Under the pieces are notes generated by a model. That model did no database searches. It was not told the DNA's origin and worked only from the letters and a program-made list of their open reading frames with translations. Made by a program: the position numbers and the translations under genes. 64,000 nucleotides of DNA from NCBI RefSeq assembly GCF_020539505.1, contig NZ_JACDXW010000002.1, forward strand, positions 62,001-126,000. The letters are read 5' to 3'. This DNA is from Mesopusillimonas faecipullorum (GTDB taxonomy: Bacteria > Pseudomonadota > Gammaproteobacteria > Burkholderiales > Burkholderiaceae_B). Position 1 is the stretch's first letter; every line of letters begins with the position of its first letter. This document shows, in pieces, positions 28,289 through 37,622 of this stretch.

Positions 28289-28654
28289 TTACTGGACGAT
28301 GCTGATCTGCTCGACTTCGATCTTGGGTGGGCGCTTGAGCCCGGTGTCGACTTCGCCGGAAATCAAGACTTCAGTGTTTTCGTCCACCGGTTCACGTGGG
28401 AAGTCTTCGGCATCGATTTCTACGGTTATTTCAGCACTACCGTCTGAGAATAAGTAAAGGCTTTTGGCGGTTTGACGCAAAAGCTTGCCCTGCAGCTTGA
28501 CCGGTTGCCCGTCTACGGGCTTGTCTAGAACGTCTCGCACGCTGCTTTTTTCTTTCATTACCGAGGGGCCGACATAAGCAGCTTGTGCAGCAAGGGGAAG
28601 GGTAAAACTAAGAGCAGCAGCAAGAGTGATGCTCGACAGCAGCAAACGCGGCAT
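28289..28654 (-). CDS. YgiW/YdeI-type periplasmic OB-fold (BOF) protein
   Basis: Small periplasmic protein of 121 residues. A signal peptide ending AAQA at about residue 25 precedes the bacterial OB-fold domain with GPSVMKEKSSVRDVLDKPVD, LQGKLLRQTAKSLYLFSDGS, ITVEIDAEDFP and the final KIEVEQISIVQ. Relatives such as YgiW and YdeI are linked to stress tolerance (peroxide, cadmium, polymyxin). It lies between murJ and mpg, all leftward. Confidence 0.88.
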   Translation of the reverse strand: MPRLLLSSITLAAALSFTLPLAAQAAYVGPSVMKEKSSVRDVLDKPVDGQPVKLQGKLLRQTAKSLYLFSDGSAEITVEIDAEDFPREPVDENTEVLISGEVDTGLKRPPKIEVEQISIVQ

Positions 28655-28672
28655 GGGTAGGCTCCAAAAAGA

Positions 28673-30232
28673 TTAAGCTGCTCGGAAATGGCGCGGTCGT
28701 ACTCCACATAGCCATAGCAAGCCAAAATAAACTACCGCAGCGGCGCCTAACACGAGTGCTAGTTGGCCGACACGTGCCATGTCACCGGCATAAGCGGCTT
28801 GGGCGGCGGTCCAGGCGAGGTGGCGATCGGCCATAAACAGCAAAGCACCCAAGCCGGCTAGCGCGGGCAAAATAGACAAGAGAAATCGCCCCCAGCCTTT
28901 GCCTGGCTGATACAAGCCACGCCGATGCAGCAGAAACAGTAACACAAGCGCATTCAGGGTGGCGCCCAAGCCTATGGAAAGCGCCAAACCAGCATGCGCC
29001 AGCCAGGGAACGAAAACAAGATTCATCAACTGGGTGGCAACCAGAACGAAAATGGCGATTCGAACAGGAGTGCGGATATCTTGGCGGGCGTAGAACCCCG
29101 GCGCCAGAATCTTGACCGCCAGTAGCCCGAGCAAGCCTGCCGCGTACGCAGTTACTGCTACTTGAGTCTGTTGTACGTCGGCGGGGGTGAAGGCGCCGTA
29201 GTTAAACAAAGTGGCCACTAGGCCTTCGGCCAATAAGGCCATGCCCAGGGCAGCCGGAAGCCCCAGCAGCAAGACGACTCGTAAGCCGCCGTCCAGCAAT
29301 TGGTTATAGCGCGAGGTGTCTTTTGTGGCGTGGGCAGCTGAGAGACTGGGGAGCAGCACGGTGCCCAGGGCTATCCCGAGCAAGGCCGTGGGGAACTCCA
29401 TGAGGCGGTCAGCAAAGGTTAGCCACGAGACGCTCCCACTGGCTAACCAAGTAGCAATATTGGTGTTGATCAGCAGGGATATCTGGGCCACTGAGACACC
29501 GAGAATGGCGGGGAGCATTTGCCGCAAAATGCGTTTGACCGTGGGGTCTTGCCAGGCTCGCTTAACTTTTGGTCGCAGCCGAGGCGCCAAGCCTAATCGG
29601 GCCAAAGCCATCCACTGTACCGCTAATTGAGCCACGCCACCCAGCATCACTCCCACAGCCAGCGCGTGTATGGGCACTTCAAAGTAAGGGGTCAAAAACA
29701 GGCAGGCCCCTATCATGGCCAGATTAAGCAAGACGGGCGTAAAAGCCGGTACAGCAAAGCGGCGCCAGGTATTCAACACGCCAGAGGCGAAGGCCACCAG
29801 CGACATGCACAGAATATAGGGGAACATCGCCCGGGTCATCCAGACGGCAGCATCAAAGGCGCTTTGATGGTCTTCTACCAGCCAGCCGCTGGCCATCAGG
29901 CCAACCACCCAGGGCGCGGCTATCACACCCAAAGCGGTCACGATCATCAGCACAAACGTGAGAAATTGCGCGACATGATCAAGCAGGGTACGTACAGATT
30001 CGTCGTCGCCTTCGGCGCGCACCTGACCCAGAATCGGTACGAAGGCTTGGGAAAAAGCACCTTCTGCAAAGAGGCGTCGCAGAAGATTGGGTATGCGAAA
30101 GGCTACCCAAAAGGCATCGGTGAGAGGGCCGGCGCCGAAAGCGCCCGCCACCAGCACGTCGCGCACCAAGCCGGTGATGCGCGACAGTAGCGTAAAACCA
30201 CTAACTGTCGCGGCCGAGCGCAGCAAGCCCAT
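28673..30232 (-). CDS. murJ: Lipid II flippase MurJ
   Basis: MurJ moves the peptidoglycan precursor lipid II across the inner membrane. The 519-residue protein has about 14 hydrophobic helices and the family N-terminus MGLLRSAATVSGFTLLSRIT, RDVLVAGAFGAGPLTDAFWV and RIPNLLRRLFAEGAFSQAF. The essential transmembrane-1 Arg region (SRITGLVRD) and the PRARD-like loop are where expected. Confidence 0.97.
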   Translation of the reverse strand: MGLLRSAATVSGFTLLSRITGLVRDVLVAGAFGAGPLTDAFWVAFRIPNLLRRLFAEGAFSQAFVPILGQVRAEGDDESVRTLLDHVAQFLTFVLMIVTALGVIAAPWVVGLMASGWLVEDHQSAFDAAVWMTRAMFPYILCMSLVAFASGVLNTWRRFAVPAFTPVLLNLAMIGACLFLTPYFEVPIHALAVGVMLGGVAQLAVQWMALARLGLAPRLRPKVKRAWQDPTVKRILRQMLPAILGVSVAQISLLINTNIATWLASGSVSWLTFADRLMEFPTALLGIALGTVLLPSLSAAHATKDTSRYNQLLDGGLRVVLLLGLPAALGMALLAEGLVATLFNYGAFTPADVQQTQVAVTAYAAGLLGLLAVKILAPGFYARQDIRTPVRIAIFVLVATQLMNLVFVPWLAHAGLALSIGLGATLNALVLLFLLHRRGLYQPGKGWGRFLLSILPALAGLGALLFMADRHLAWTAAQAAYAGDMARVGQLALVLGAAAVVYFGLLWLCGVRPRHFRAA

Positions 30233-30256
30233 ATCGACGGCAAGAAAAAAACGTGC

Positions 30257-31015
30257 TTACTTCGGAGCCATACGGATGGCGCCATCCAAGCGGATGGTTT
30301 CACCGTTGATCATCTCGTTGGTGATGATGCTTTGCACCAGTTTGGCGTAGTCTTCAGGCAGCCCCAGGCGCGAAGGGAAGGGGATGCTGGCCGCCAAGGA
30401 GTCTTGCACGTCTTGGGGCATGTTTTGCATCATGGGCGTCGAGAAGATGCCCGGAGCGATGGTGACGCAGCGAATGCCAAGCTTGGCTAGGTCGCGTGCA
30501 ACCGGCAAGGTCATGCCAACCACACCGCTTTTCGAGGCAGCGTAAGCCGCTTGACCGATTTGGCCATCGTAGGCTGCTACCGAGGCAGTATTAATGAGGA
30601 CGCCGCGCTCCATGGTGGGCTCGGGGTCGTTCAGGCTCATGGCTTGAGAAGCCAGGCGCGACATATTGAACGTGCCCACTAGGTTGACCATGACGACTTT
30701 TTGAAAAAGGTCGAGCGCATGGGGGCCATTGCGACCAACGATGCGAGCGGCGGGAGCAATGCCGGCGCAGTTGATCAAACCGAACAGTTTGCCCAGGCCG
30801 GTAGCGGTATCCACGGCGTTTTGTGCGTCGGCCTCTTGGGTGACGTCACAATGCACATAAGTCTGGCCGAGTTCTTGAGCCAGCTTTTGACCCGCTTCGT
30901 CTTGTACGTCAGCCAGCACGACGCGTGCGCCTTCGCGTACCAACATGCGTGCCGTACCTGCGCCCAGACCGGACGCACCGCCTGTGACGATAAAGACCTT
31001 GTTCTTGATGTCCAT
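30257..31015 (-). CDS. Short-chain dehydrogenase, 3-hydroxyacyl-CoA dehydrogenase type 2-like
   Basis: NAD-dependent short-chain dehydrogenase of the HSD10 / 3-hydroxyacyl-CoA dehydrogenase type. The Rossmann motif TGGASGLGAGTARML, the NCAGIAPA strand, catalytic Ser in INTASVAAYDG and YAASKSG (Tyr-x-x-x-Lys) are intact, as is IAPGIFSTPM. The ATG at 31013-31015 follows GAGGCAAATC and gives 252 residues. Relatives oxidise short-chain hydroxyacyl-CoA esters in fatty acid or isoleucine breakdown; the substrate here is not certain. Confidence 0.88.
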   Translation of the reverse strand: MDIKNKVFIVTGGASGLGAGTARMLVREGARVVLADVQDEAGQKLAQELGQTYVHCDVTQEADAQNAVDTATGLGKLFGLINCAGIAPAARIVGRNGPHALDLFQKVVMVNLVGTFNMSRLASQAMSLNDPEPTMERGVLINTASVAAYDGQIGQAAYAASKSGVVGMTLPVARDLAKLGIRCVTIAPGIFSTPMMQNMPQDVQDSLAASIPFPSRLGLPEDYAKLVQSIITNEMINGETIRLDGAIRMAPK

Positions 31016-31115
31016 GATTTGCCTCGTTGAAGGTGTGGGCGCTAAGCCCACTTTTTATCGGATGTAAGAAACGGATGCCGCACCGGACCCTTAGGCCCGG
31101 TGTACGAGAAGAGTC

Positions 31116-31769
31116 TTAGGCCAGTGCTTGGCCGATACGCTGACGGATCTCGTCTAGCGAGCCTACGCCGGAAATCTGGCGGAAGGCAGGGGCTTTAGCG
31201 TCGCCGCTATTGGACCAGCTGGAGTAGTAGTCAACCAAAGGGCGGGTCTGGTCTTGGTAAACCGACAAACGGTGGCGCACCGTTTCTTCTCGGTCGTCGT
31301 CGCGCTGCACCAAAGCTTCGCCCGTGACGTCGTCGACATCGGGAGTTTTGGGAGGATTGAAGCGGATATGGTAGCTACGACCGCTGGCCGGGTGAACGCG
31401 CCGACCGCTCATGCGCTCTATGATGTTTTCGTCAGGCACCACGATTTCTACGACGAAATCCAGGGTCACGTCGGCTTGTTTAAGCGCATCGGCCTGGGGA
31501 ATCGTGCGAGGGAAGCCGTCAAAGAGATAGCCTTTGCTGCAATCGGGTTGTTGCAGGCGATCGCGTACCAGACCGATGATGATGTCATCGGAGACCAAGC
31601 CGCCCGCATCCATGACTTTTTTCGCTTCGATGCCCAGCGGCGTTTGCGCTTTGACCGCAGCTCTGAGCATGTCGCCAGTGGAAATCTGGGGTATGCCATA
31701 GGCTTCGGTAATGAATGCAGCTTGCGTGCCTTTGCCAGCACCGGGCGGACCGAGCAGAATCAGTCGCAT
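31116..31769 (-). CDS. adk: Adenylate kinase
   Basis: Adk interconverts ATP + AMP and two ADP. The P-loop [11 protein letters not shown] (residues about 7-17), the AMP site [18 protein letters not shown], the [10 protein letters not shown] motif and the long LID domain ([20 protein letters not shown]) are present. The LID lacks the four-Cys zinc site, as usual in Gram-negatives. The 217-residue length is typical. It is the downstream end of the exbBD-lpxK-kdsB series. Confidence 0.97.
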   Translation of the reverse strand: MRLILLGPPGAGKGTQAAFITEAYGIPQISTGDMLRAAVKAQTPLGIEAKKVMDAGGLVSDDIIIGLVRDRLQQPDCSKGYLFDGFPRTIPQADALKQADVTLDFVVEIVVPDENIIERMSGRRVHPASGRSYHIRFNPPKTPDVDDVTGEALVQRDDDREETVRHRLSVYQDQTRPLVDYYSSWSNSGDAKAPAFRQISGVGSLDEIRQRIGQALA

Positions 31770-31840
31770 GGAGTTCCTCCTGGGGATTATTACGAGATTG
31801 TTGAATTATGCCGCAATGCAACAAATTATGCATATGCGTT

Positions 31841-32608
31841 TTACATCATTTTTTGAGACACCAGTTCCCTGACTCTGGCCAGATCGGCTTGCGTATCGAC
31901 GCCGCCATGAGGTAGTGCCGCCACCTTGGCCACCACTATGGTGTGACCGTTTTCTAGGGCGCGCAGCTGCTCAAGTGATTCGTAGTGTTCGAGCACGCCC
32001 ATTTGCAATTGGGTAAACCGACGCAGGAAATGCGCTCGGTAGGCGTACAAACCGATATGGTGCAGCGCGGGCAGGCCGGAAGCCAGCACTTGCTTGCCGC
32101 CCGCCAATGCATCTCGGGCCCAGGGCAGAGGTGCGCGCGAAAAATACAAGGCACGGCCCTGCAAATCGCACACCACCTTGACTGCGTTGGGGTTGAAAAG
32201 TGTATCGGCGTCGTGAATCGGGGCGGCGCAAGTGGCCATCGCAGCGTCGGGCGCACCCTGCAGTAGGTGGGCAACGGTATTGATGAGTTCGGGTTCGATC
32301 AAAGGCTCGTCGCCTTGAACATTGACCAAGAGGGCATCATCAGGAAGGCCGAGCAGTTGGACGACTTCAGCCAAGCGATCGGTGCCTGTGGCGTGGTCAG
32401 TGCGCGTGAGCACGGCTTCGTGGCCATGCGCTTGGGCAGCCTGAACAATACGAACGTCGTCCGTGGCAATAACGATTTTCTCGGCGTTCGATAAGCGAGC
32501 CTGATTAGCCGTGCGTACCACCATGGGCACACCACCTATATCTAATAAGGGCTTGTCGGGCAAACGGGTGGAAGCTGCCCGCGCCGGAATCACAACATGA
32601 AAGCTCAC
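31841..32608 (-). CDS. kdsB: 3-deoxy-manno-octulosonate cytidylyltransferase KdsB
   Basis: KdsB activates Kdo with CTP to CMP-Kdo for lipopolysaccharide inner-core assembly. The N-terminus [20 protein letters not shown], the [12 protein letters not shown] motif and the C-terminal [15 protein letters not shown] block match the family. Length is 255 residues. It overlaps the Trm112-like gene by four bases and belongs to the lipid A/LPS series with lpxK. Confidence 0.96.
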   Translation of the reverse strand: MSFHVVIPARAASTRLPDKPLLDIGGVPMVVRTANQARLSNAEKIVIATDDVRIVQAAQAHGHEAVLTRTDHATGTDRLAEVVQLLGLPDDALLVNVQGDEPLIEPELINTVAHLLQGAPDAAMATCAAPIHDADTLFNPNAVKVVCDLQGRALYFSRAPLPWARDALAGGKQVLASGLPALHHIGLYAYRAHFLRRFTQLQMGVLEHYESLEQLRALENGHTIVVAKVAALPHGGVDTQADLARVRELVSQKMM

Positions 32609-32787
32609 GATTGAGACGCAGCGGGTTGAAGCTGACGGGCTTCGTCAATCAGCATGACGGGTACGCCATCGCGTACGGGAAACGCCAGTTGATCAGCCTG
32701 ACAGATCAATTCGTGTTGTGCAGTGTCGTGCTTAAGCTGACCCTTGCATAAAGGGCAGACTAGGATGTCTAGGAGTTGCGTATCCAC
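32605..32787 (-). CDS. Trm112-family small protein (YcaR-like)
   Basis: A 60-residue protein, [20 protein letters not shown] onward. It has the CPLC knuckle and a later Cys, and the [20 protein letters not shown] tail, that define the Trm112/YcaR family. It is usually found between lpxK and kdsB, as here. Its molecular role in bacteria is unsettled; eukaryotic Trm112 activates methyltransferases. Confidence 0.93.
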   Translation of the reverse strand: MDTQLLDILVCPLCKGQLKHDTAQHELICQADQLAFPVRDGVPVMLIDEARQLQPAASQS

Positions 32788-32808
32788 CTGGGCTCCGGCT
32801 TTGGTTCT

Positions 32809-33903
32809 TCAATCTTTAAGTGTAATGCCAGATGAAGGTTTTTGCCCGACCAAACGATGCAGTGACAGGGAAATTTCCTGTGCCCACCCGGAATTGGAAA
32901 ACTCTGGCCGTACCTGCACCGACCACACCCTGTCGTCGCGGCAGTTAGGACATTTGATGGCGTCTTTTTCAGTAATGACAATAAAGTCCGCCGTAAGACG
33001 GCGCAGGCTGTTTTCGTCTAGCGCCTCGTGATCGGGCAGGGCCCGCGTGCTGCTTAATGTTAGCCCGTACTGGGTCAGCATATTGAAAAACCGTTGGGGC
33101 TGCCCGATAGCAGCAAGGGCGGTAATGGATCCTTGAGCATGGGAGCGCGTCCATTGCGCCCAACTTAACTGCGCGCCGCTGGATAATTGTGTCAGGCTGA
33201 CGGGAGCCAGCCGCATGACGGTCTGGTGTGGCAGCATGGTTTGAATAGGCGAAGCGTGCGCCGAAACCGAATGGGACGCGGTCAAGTTGGTCACGATGGT
33301 ATGAGCTTCTTTTAGCCGGCTGGCGGGTTCGCGCAAAGGGCCTGCCGGTAGCAGGCGCCCGTTGCCCACACCGCGAGCATCTTGCACGATGACGATGAGG
33401 TCGCGCGGGAGACGCAGGTGTTGCAAACCGTCGTCGGCAATGACGACATCGAGTTGTGGGTGGGCCTGGAGCAGGGCCTGTAAAGCCAATGTGCGCTGAG
33501 GATGCACCGCAATCGGGCATTGAGTAGCTTGTGCGATTAAGGCCGGCTCATCACCGAATTGGGCGGCTGACAACTGCCCTTGGCCAACGCGTGGCTCCGG
33601 GCCTATACGTACGCCGTAGCCGCGGCTCACTATGCCAGGGCGCCAACCCATTTGTGTCAGTGCTTGCGCCAAAGCAATAACGGTTGGTGTCTTGCCGGTG
33701 CCGCCCACCACCAGATTGCCGATGACAACGATGGGCGGACGTTTTTCTAGGGGCTCGGGCAAAAGGCGGCTGTAATAGCGGCGGCGCAGGCTAATGACTG
33801 CGCCATACAACCACGACAAAGGTAAAAGTAGATTGCTGACCCAACCTTTATCTTGCCAAATGGCCAATGCGCGATGTTGCCAAGCGGCTTCGCGCTTGCT
33901 CAT
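32809..33903 (-). CDS. lpxK: Tetraacyldisaccharide 4'-kinase LpxK
   Basis: LpxK phosphorylates the 4' position of the lipid A precursor at the inner membrane. The N-terminal membrane-associated helix (SNLLLPLSWLYGAVISLRRR) precedes the P-loop VGGTGKTPTVIALAQAL (about residue 66) and the VIADDGLQHLRLPRDLIVIV Walker B segment. The 364-residue length is normal. The stop lies 21 bases before trm112 and the start overlaps exbD by four bases. Confidence 0.95.
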   Translation of the reverse strand: MSKREAAWQHRALAIWQDKGWVSNLLLPLSWLYGAVISLRRRYYSRLLPEPLEKRPPIVVIGNLVVGGTGKTPTVIALAQALTQMGWRPGIVSRGYGVRIGPEPRVGQGQLSAAQFGDEPALIAQATQCPIAVHPQRTLALQALLQAHPQLDVVIADDGLQHLRLPRDLIVIVQDARGVGNGRLLPAGPLREPASRLKEAHTIVTNLTASHSVSAHASPIQTMLPHQTVMRLAPVSLTQLSSGAQLSWAQWTRSHAQGSITALAAIGQPQRFFNMLTQYGLTLSSTRALPDHEALDENSLRRLTADFIVITEKDAIKCPNCRDDRVWSVQVRPEFSNSGWAQEISLSLHRLVGQKPSSGITLKD

Positions 33904-34307
33904 GGCGTGCCGGTGGCGGCGAAGCTGACCTGAACAAAGCCGGAGTCGCGAGCGGCTTCCAAAGCCAGCATGACAGACTGATGCGTGCTGTCGGCATCTG
34001 CCAGGATGATCAGCGGCTGCTCGGGGTGCGCTCGCGACTGGCGAAGAGCTTGAGCCAGTGTGGCGGCATCAGGGGCCTCTACCAGTTGTTCACCCAGTGC
34101 ATAGAGACCGTCTCGGCTCACGGCCAACCGCAGGGCATCGGGTACGCTGGTTTGAGATCCCGCACGAGGTAGTTCGACTTGCAGCGCTTGCAAGCGCGTA
34201 AATGAGGTCGTGGCGGCCAAAAAGATCAGGATGACGAGCAGAACATCAATCAGGGGAATGAGATTGATATCGAGGGTGTCGGCATCACGCTGTCGTCGGA
34301 ATTTCAT
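33900..34307 (-). CDS. exbD: Biopolymer transport protein ExbD/TolR family
   Basis: Single-span inner-membrane protein of 135 residues. A cytoplasmic tip MKFRRQRDADTLDINLIPLI is followed by a membrane helix with the proton-path Asp (LIDVLLVILIFLAATTSF). The periplasmic C-terminal domain ends VQVSFAATGTP. It forms proton-driven motors with ExbB. It overlaps both exbB and lpxK by four bases. No tonB is nearby; in many beta- and gammaproteobacteria such a pair precedes lpxK. Confidence 0.9.
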   Translation of the reverse strand: MKFRRQRDADTLDINLIPLIDVLLVILIFLAATTSFTRLQALQVELPRAGSQTSVPDALRLAVSRDGLYALGEQLVEAPDAATLAQALRQSRAHPEQPLIILADADSTHQSVMLALEAARDSGFVQVSFAATGTP

Positions 34308-34942
34308 GCGTCTTCGGCCATATACGACTCACCTGCTCGCGCCGCATGGCCGCTGAGGATGCGATCCAGGGTGGTGGCCTGGCGTTCGAGCTGATGTGTG
34401 AAATAGTCCACCCGAGTGCGATAAAAACGATGCATGATGAGCGCAGGGATGGCCAACAAAATACCGAAACCCGTGTTGTACAGCGCAATGGCAATCCCTC
34501 GCGCCAACTGCGATGGGTCGCCGCCGTCGGGTGTGTAAGAAGCGAAAATCTCTATCATGCCCACTACTGTGCCAAAAAGGCCCATCAGGGGCGCAATCAC
34601 AGCAATGGTGGCTAAACCGGGCAGGTAGCGTTCGAGTTGCCAAGCGGCGTCTTTACCCACTTCCTCTATGGCGGTGTGTCGATAAGCATCACTTTGCCCA
34701 CGGACTGCCACCACTTCGGCCAACACCCGGCCCAGCGGTGAACTGCCTGCGAGACGTTCAAGGTTGGCTGGTAAATCATGCTGGCGTCGCACCAAGGCAA
34801 TGACTTCGTCCAGGAGCCCTGGGGGCAGGACTCTGCGTTTACGCAGGGAAAGTGTTCTTTCGATGATGATGGCCAAGCCGAAGACGGAGGTGATGAGCAG
34901 CAGCCAGATGGGCCAGCCTGCCTCATGTATGATCTGCAGCAC
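34304..34942 (-). CDS. exbB: ExbB/TolQ-family proton channel protein (MotA/TolQ/ExbB)
   Basis: Three-helix inner-membrane protein of the ExbB/TolQ type. Helices are WPIWLLLITSVFGLAIIIER, LPGLATIAVIAPLMGLFGTV and IALYNTGFGILLAIPALIMH, with the conserved GLFGTVVGMI motif. The frame is open to 35038, but the GTG at 34942 follows AAAGGAGT with 9-base spacing and gives the standard MLQIIHEAGW opening and 212 residues. The extra upstream part has no membrane or family features. Confidence 0.88.
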   Translation of the reverse strand: MLQIIHEAGWPIWLLLITSVFGLAIIIERTLSLRKRRVLPPGLLDEVIALVRRQHDLPANLERLAGSSPLGRVLAEVVAVRGQSDAYRHTAIEEVGKDAAWQLERYLPGLATIAVIAPLMGLFGTVVGMIEIFASYTPDGGDPSQLARGIAIALYNTGFGILLAIPALIMHRFYRTRVDYFTHQLERQATTLDRILSGHAARAGESYMAEDA

Positions 34943-35181
34943 GATGGGTGACTCCTTTGCGAACGTCGGCCTGAATGGCGGGATTTTAGGCGTCTTTACC
35001 CTGCGGGGTAAAGGCATACCCGGTGGCCGGTTCATCACTATTGCTTTGCTGTTTGCTCGTGGTCAGGCGCCAAGGCCTAAACGCCAGGATGTAGTGGGCT
35101 GAGCCTATGGGCTTGGCTTGTAGTGCCTGTCATTATTGACTTGAGCTAGCAAGATGCGCATGCATAAATGCTCTCAGCCAA

Positions 35182-35216
35182 GTATCCACAAAAACTGTGG
35201 ATAATTCTGTGTATAA
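35182..35216. promoter_or_regulatory. Cluster of three DnaA boxes
   Basis: Within 35 bases: GTATCCACA (35182-35190, one mismatch to TTATCCACA), TGTGGATAA (35196-35204, the perfect box on the minus strand) and TGTGTATAA (35208-35216, TTATACACA on the minus strand, also consensus). A strongly AT-rich run follows at about 35270-35340. The whole 34943-35408 gap (466 bases) holds no gene. This could bind DnaA; whether as an origin-like, titration or gene-control site is open. Confidence 0.6.
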
Positions 35217-35408
35217 GCTTGGCGGATGTCATGAGTACGCTGCCTTCGCGGTTCATTGGTCAATTTTGCTACAGGTCTTTGTTTTTCATAAAATCCTTTA
35301 TTATCAATATATTGTGATGATTTCATTAGGTTTTGTGTCAACAGTAAGCGCAATTTGGTTGGTATTTCAGTACTTTGACTGTTTCTTTCTGGGTGTGGAC
35401 AGACCGTG

Positions 35409-36761
35409 ATGAAATCTCCCAATGAAGTCTTAAGCGTTAGCCAGTTGAACCGCCAGGTTGGCGAGTACTTGAGCAGCAGCTTCCCCCAACTATGGGTCAG
35501 CGGCGAGATCTCCAACTTTACTTCGGCTGCTTCAGGGCACTGGTATTTCACGCTTAAGGACGACCGCGCTTCAGTGCGTGCTGTCATGTTTCGTGGTCGA
35601 GCCCAGGCTGTGGGTTTTACCCCGCGTGTGGGTGAAAAACTGGAAATTCGAGCCGGTGTCACGCTTTACGAAGCGCGAGGCGAGTATCAGCTGCAGGTTG
35701 AGCTCATGCGCCGCGCGGGTCGGGGCGACTTGCATGCCGCTTTTCTTGCCCTGAAAGACAAACTGGTTGCCGACGGCTTGTGCGACGCGGCGCGTAAGCG
35801 CAGCATCGCACCAGTGCCGGTTACCGTGGGTGTCATCACCTCGCTGGCTGCGGCAGCGCTGAGGGATGTGCTCACGGCGATGTCGCGGCGCGCGCCGCAC
35901 GTGCGGGTGGTCATTTATCCCGCCGCTGTACAGGGTGCGGAGGCAGCCGGGCAATTGCGAGCCGCGTTGGCCAACGCCATCGAACGCAATGAAGTGCAGA
36001 CGCTGCTACTGGTTCGAGGGGGCGGCAGTTTGGAAGACTTATGGAGCTTCAACGATGAGGCTTTAGCTCGTATGGTGGCTGCAAGCCCCATCCCCATCAT
36101 CAGTGGGGTAGGCCATGAGACAGACTTCACCTTGGTGGATTTTGTTGCCGATCTGCGTGCGCCTACGCCTACGGCTGCAGCCGAGCTGGCATGCGAGGCG
36201 CGTACCAGCTGCTTGGCTCAGGTGCGAAGTCTGGTGCAGGCCATGCGAGCCCAGCAGCAGCGTCAATTGACCTTATCGGCGCTGCGCTTGGATAGGGCGG
36301 TGGGCAGATTGATCAGCCCGGCGCAACGTCTTGCGGCGCAACGCACCCATCTACGCCAAGTTGTTCAAGGCATGCGCCGTAGCCTGACTCAGCTAACCCG
36401 CCAGCGGGCCCAATTGTTGATGCGCTTGTCTCAGCAACTGACGCGTGCGCTACCCGAGATAGGTCCGCGTCAGCGGGCCTTGGAAGCCTTGCAGCGCCGT
36501 CTGGAGCAGGCATGGGCGCGTCAGGTCGACCAGCGCCACGCCAGGTTGATATCTGCTGAGCAGACTTTGCGCGCGCTGAGCCCTCAGCACGTGCTAGATA
36601 GGGGCTACGCAATAGTGATGGATGCGCAAGGGGGGCTGGTCAGAAATGCGCTAGACTTGCAATCAGGTGACCCGCTGTCGCTGCGGCTGAGTCGCGGCAG
36701 CGCACAGGTCGAAGTCTTGCAAGTGACGGCTGACGCTCCCGAGGTGCCCTCGCAAGAATAA
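35409..36761 (+). CDS. xseA: Exodeoxyribonuclease VII large subunit XseA
   Basis: XseA is the catalytic subunit of exonuclease VII, which degrades single-stranded DNA with the small subunit XseB. An N-terminal OB domain (FPQLWVSGEISNFTSAASGH and YFTLKDDRASVRAVMFRGRA) is followed by the catalytic region (VTVGVITSLAAAALRDVLTA, RGGGSLEDLWSFNDEALARM, PIISGVGHETDFTLVDFVAD) and a long coiled-coil region (about 270-390). GTG at 35406 and ATG at 35409 are both possible starts; 450 residues from the ATG. No xseB is in the window. Confidence 0.96.
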   Translation: MKSPNEVLSVSQLNRQVGEYLSSSFPQLWVSGEISNFTSAASGHWYFTLKDDRASVRAVMFRGRAQAVGFTPRVGEKLEIRAGVTLYEARGEYQLQVELMRRAGRGDLHAAFLALKDKLVADGLCDAARKRSIAPVPVTVGVITSLAAAALRDVLTAMSRRAPHVRVVIYPAAVQGAEAAGQLRAALANAIERNEVQTLLLVRGGGSLEDLWSFNDEALARMVAASPIPIISGVGHETDFTLVDFVADLRAPTPTAAAELACEARTSCLAQVRSLVQAMRAQQQRQLTLSALRLDRAVGRLISPAQRLAAQRTHLRQVVQGMRRSLTQLTRQRAQLLMRLSQQLTRALPEIGPRQRALEALQRRLEQAWARQVDQRHARLISAEQTLRALSPQHVLDRGYAIVMDAQGGLVRNALDLQSGDPLSLRLSRGSAQVEVLQVTADAPEVPSQE

Positions 36762-36876
36762 CCCCGCGCAAGCAGGGCTATTGCATACGGGATGGCCCAG
36801 ACGTCGTTACAATGAAGAGTTCGCTGGCGCGCTTTTAGCGCCGGCTTCGTTTAACCGGTACTAGAAGGAATCCATC

Positions 36877-37455
36877 ATGGCTTTTACGCTTCCTGCTCTT
36901 CCCTACGCTCTTGACGCGCTGGCGCCCACCATCTCCAAAGAAACACTGGAGTTCCACTATGGTAAGCATCACCAGGCCTACGTCACCAACCTGAACAATC
37001 TGGTTGCCGGCACCGAATTCGAATCGGCATCGCTCGAAGACGTGGTCAAGAAGTCATCGGGCGGCGTATTCAACAACGCGGCTCAGGTCTGGAACCACAC
37101 CTTCTACTGGAACAGCCTCTCGCCCAACGGCGGCGGCGAACCCACTGGCAAGTTGCTTGAAGCCATCAATGCCAAATGGGGCAGTGTTGAGGCTTTCAAA
37201 GAAGCCTTCAACAAGTCGGCTGCTGGTAACTTCGGTTCGGGCTGGACGTGGTTGGTCAAGAAGGCCGATGGCTCCCTGGACATCGTCAACACCAGTAATG
37301 CGGCTACGCCTCTTACCACCAGCGATGTTGCACTCCTGACCTGTGACGTGTGGGAACACGCCTACTACATCGACTACCGCAATGCTCGTCCCAAATACCT
37401 GGAAAGCTTCTGGGGCATCGTGAACTGGGACTTCGCAGCTAAGAATCTGGGTTAA
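36877..37455 (+). CDS. sodB: Superoxide dismutase, Fe-type
   Basis: SodB disproportionates superoxide in the cytoplasm. Metal ligands are seen as His in [16 protein letters not shown], His in [13 protein letters not shown], and Asp and His in [20 protein letters not shown]. The NHTFYW and [13 protein letters not shown] pattern favours an iron enzyme. The 192-residue length is typical, with an AAGGAA ribosome site. A long hairpin lies downstream at 37513-37556. Confidence 0.97.
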   Translation: MAFTLPALPYALDALAPTISKETLEFHYGKHHQAYVTNLNNLVAGTEFESASLEDVVKKSSGGVFNNAAQVWNHTFYWNSLSPNGGGEPTGKLLEAINAKWGSVEAFKEAFNKSAAGNFGSGWTWLVKKADGSLDIVNTSNAATPLTTSDVALLTCDVWEHAYYIDYRNARPKYLESFWGIVNWDFAAKNLG

Positions 37456-37512
37456 TCCTCAGGCTCTTCTCGCCACTGCCGTTATCGGGCTGGATTCGTT
37501 AACCGTAGTGGC

Positions 37513-37556
37513 CGCCCGAATGCACCCCGCAGCTGTATCCAGGGTGCATTCGGGCG
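37513..37556 (+). terminator. Long hairpin downstream of sodB
   Basis: CGCCCGAATGCACCC (37513-37527) and GGGTGCATTCGGGCG (37542-37556) make a perfect 15-bp stem with a 14-base loop, 57 bases past the sodB stop. A long T-run is lacking, so it may act as a terminator or an RNA-stabilising 3' structure. Confidence 0.6.
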
Positions 37557-37622
37557 TAGTCAATATTTGGCTCGAAACACACGTAGTACTCCCGGCCCAG
37601 CCGGATTTCACAGGTTCCGAAC

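Noticed and set aside
34943-35038. N-terminal extension of ExbB
   Set aside because: A GTG with an ideal AAAGGAG site lies downstream and gives the family N-terminus.
35182-35216. Calling the DnaA-box cluster oriC
   Set aside because: None of the usual oriC neighbours is present; reported only as a binding-site cluster.
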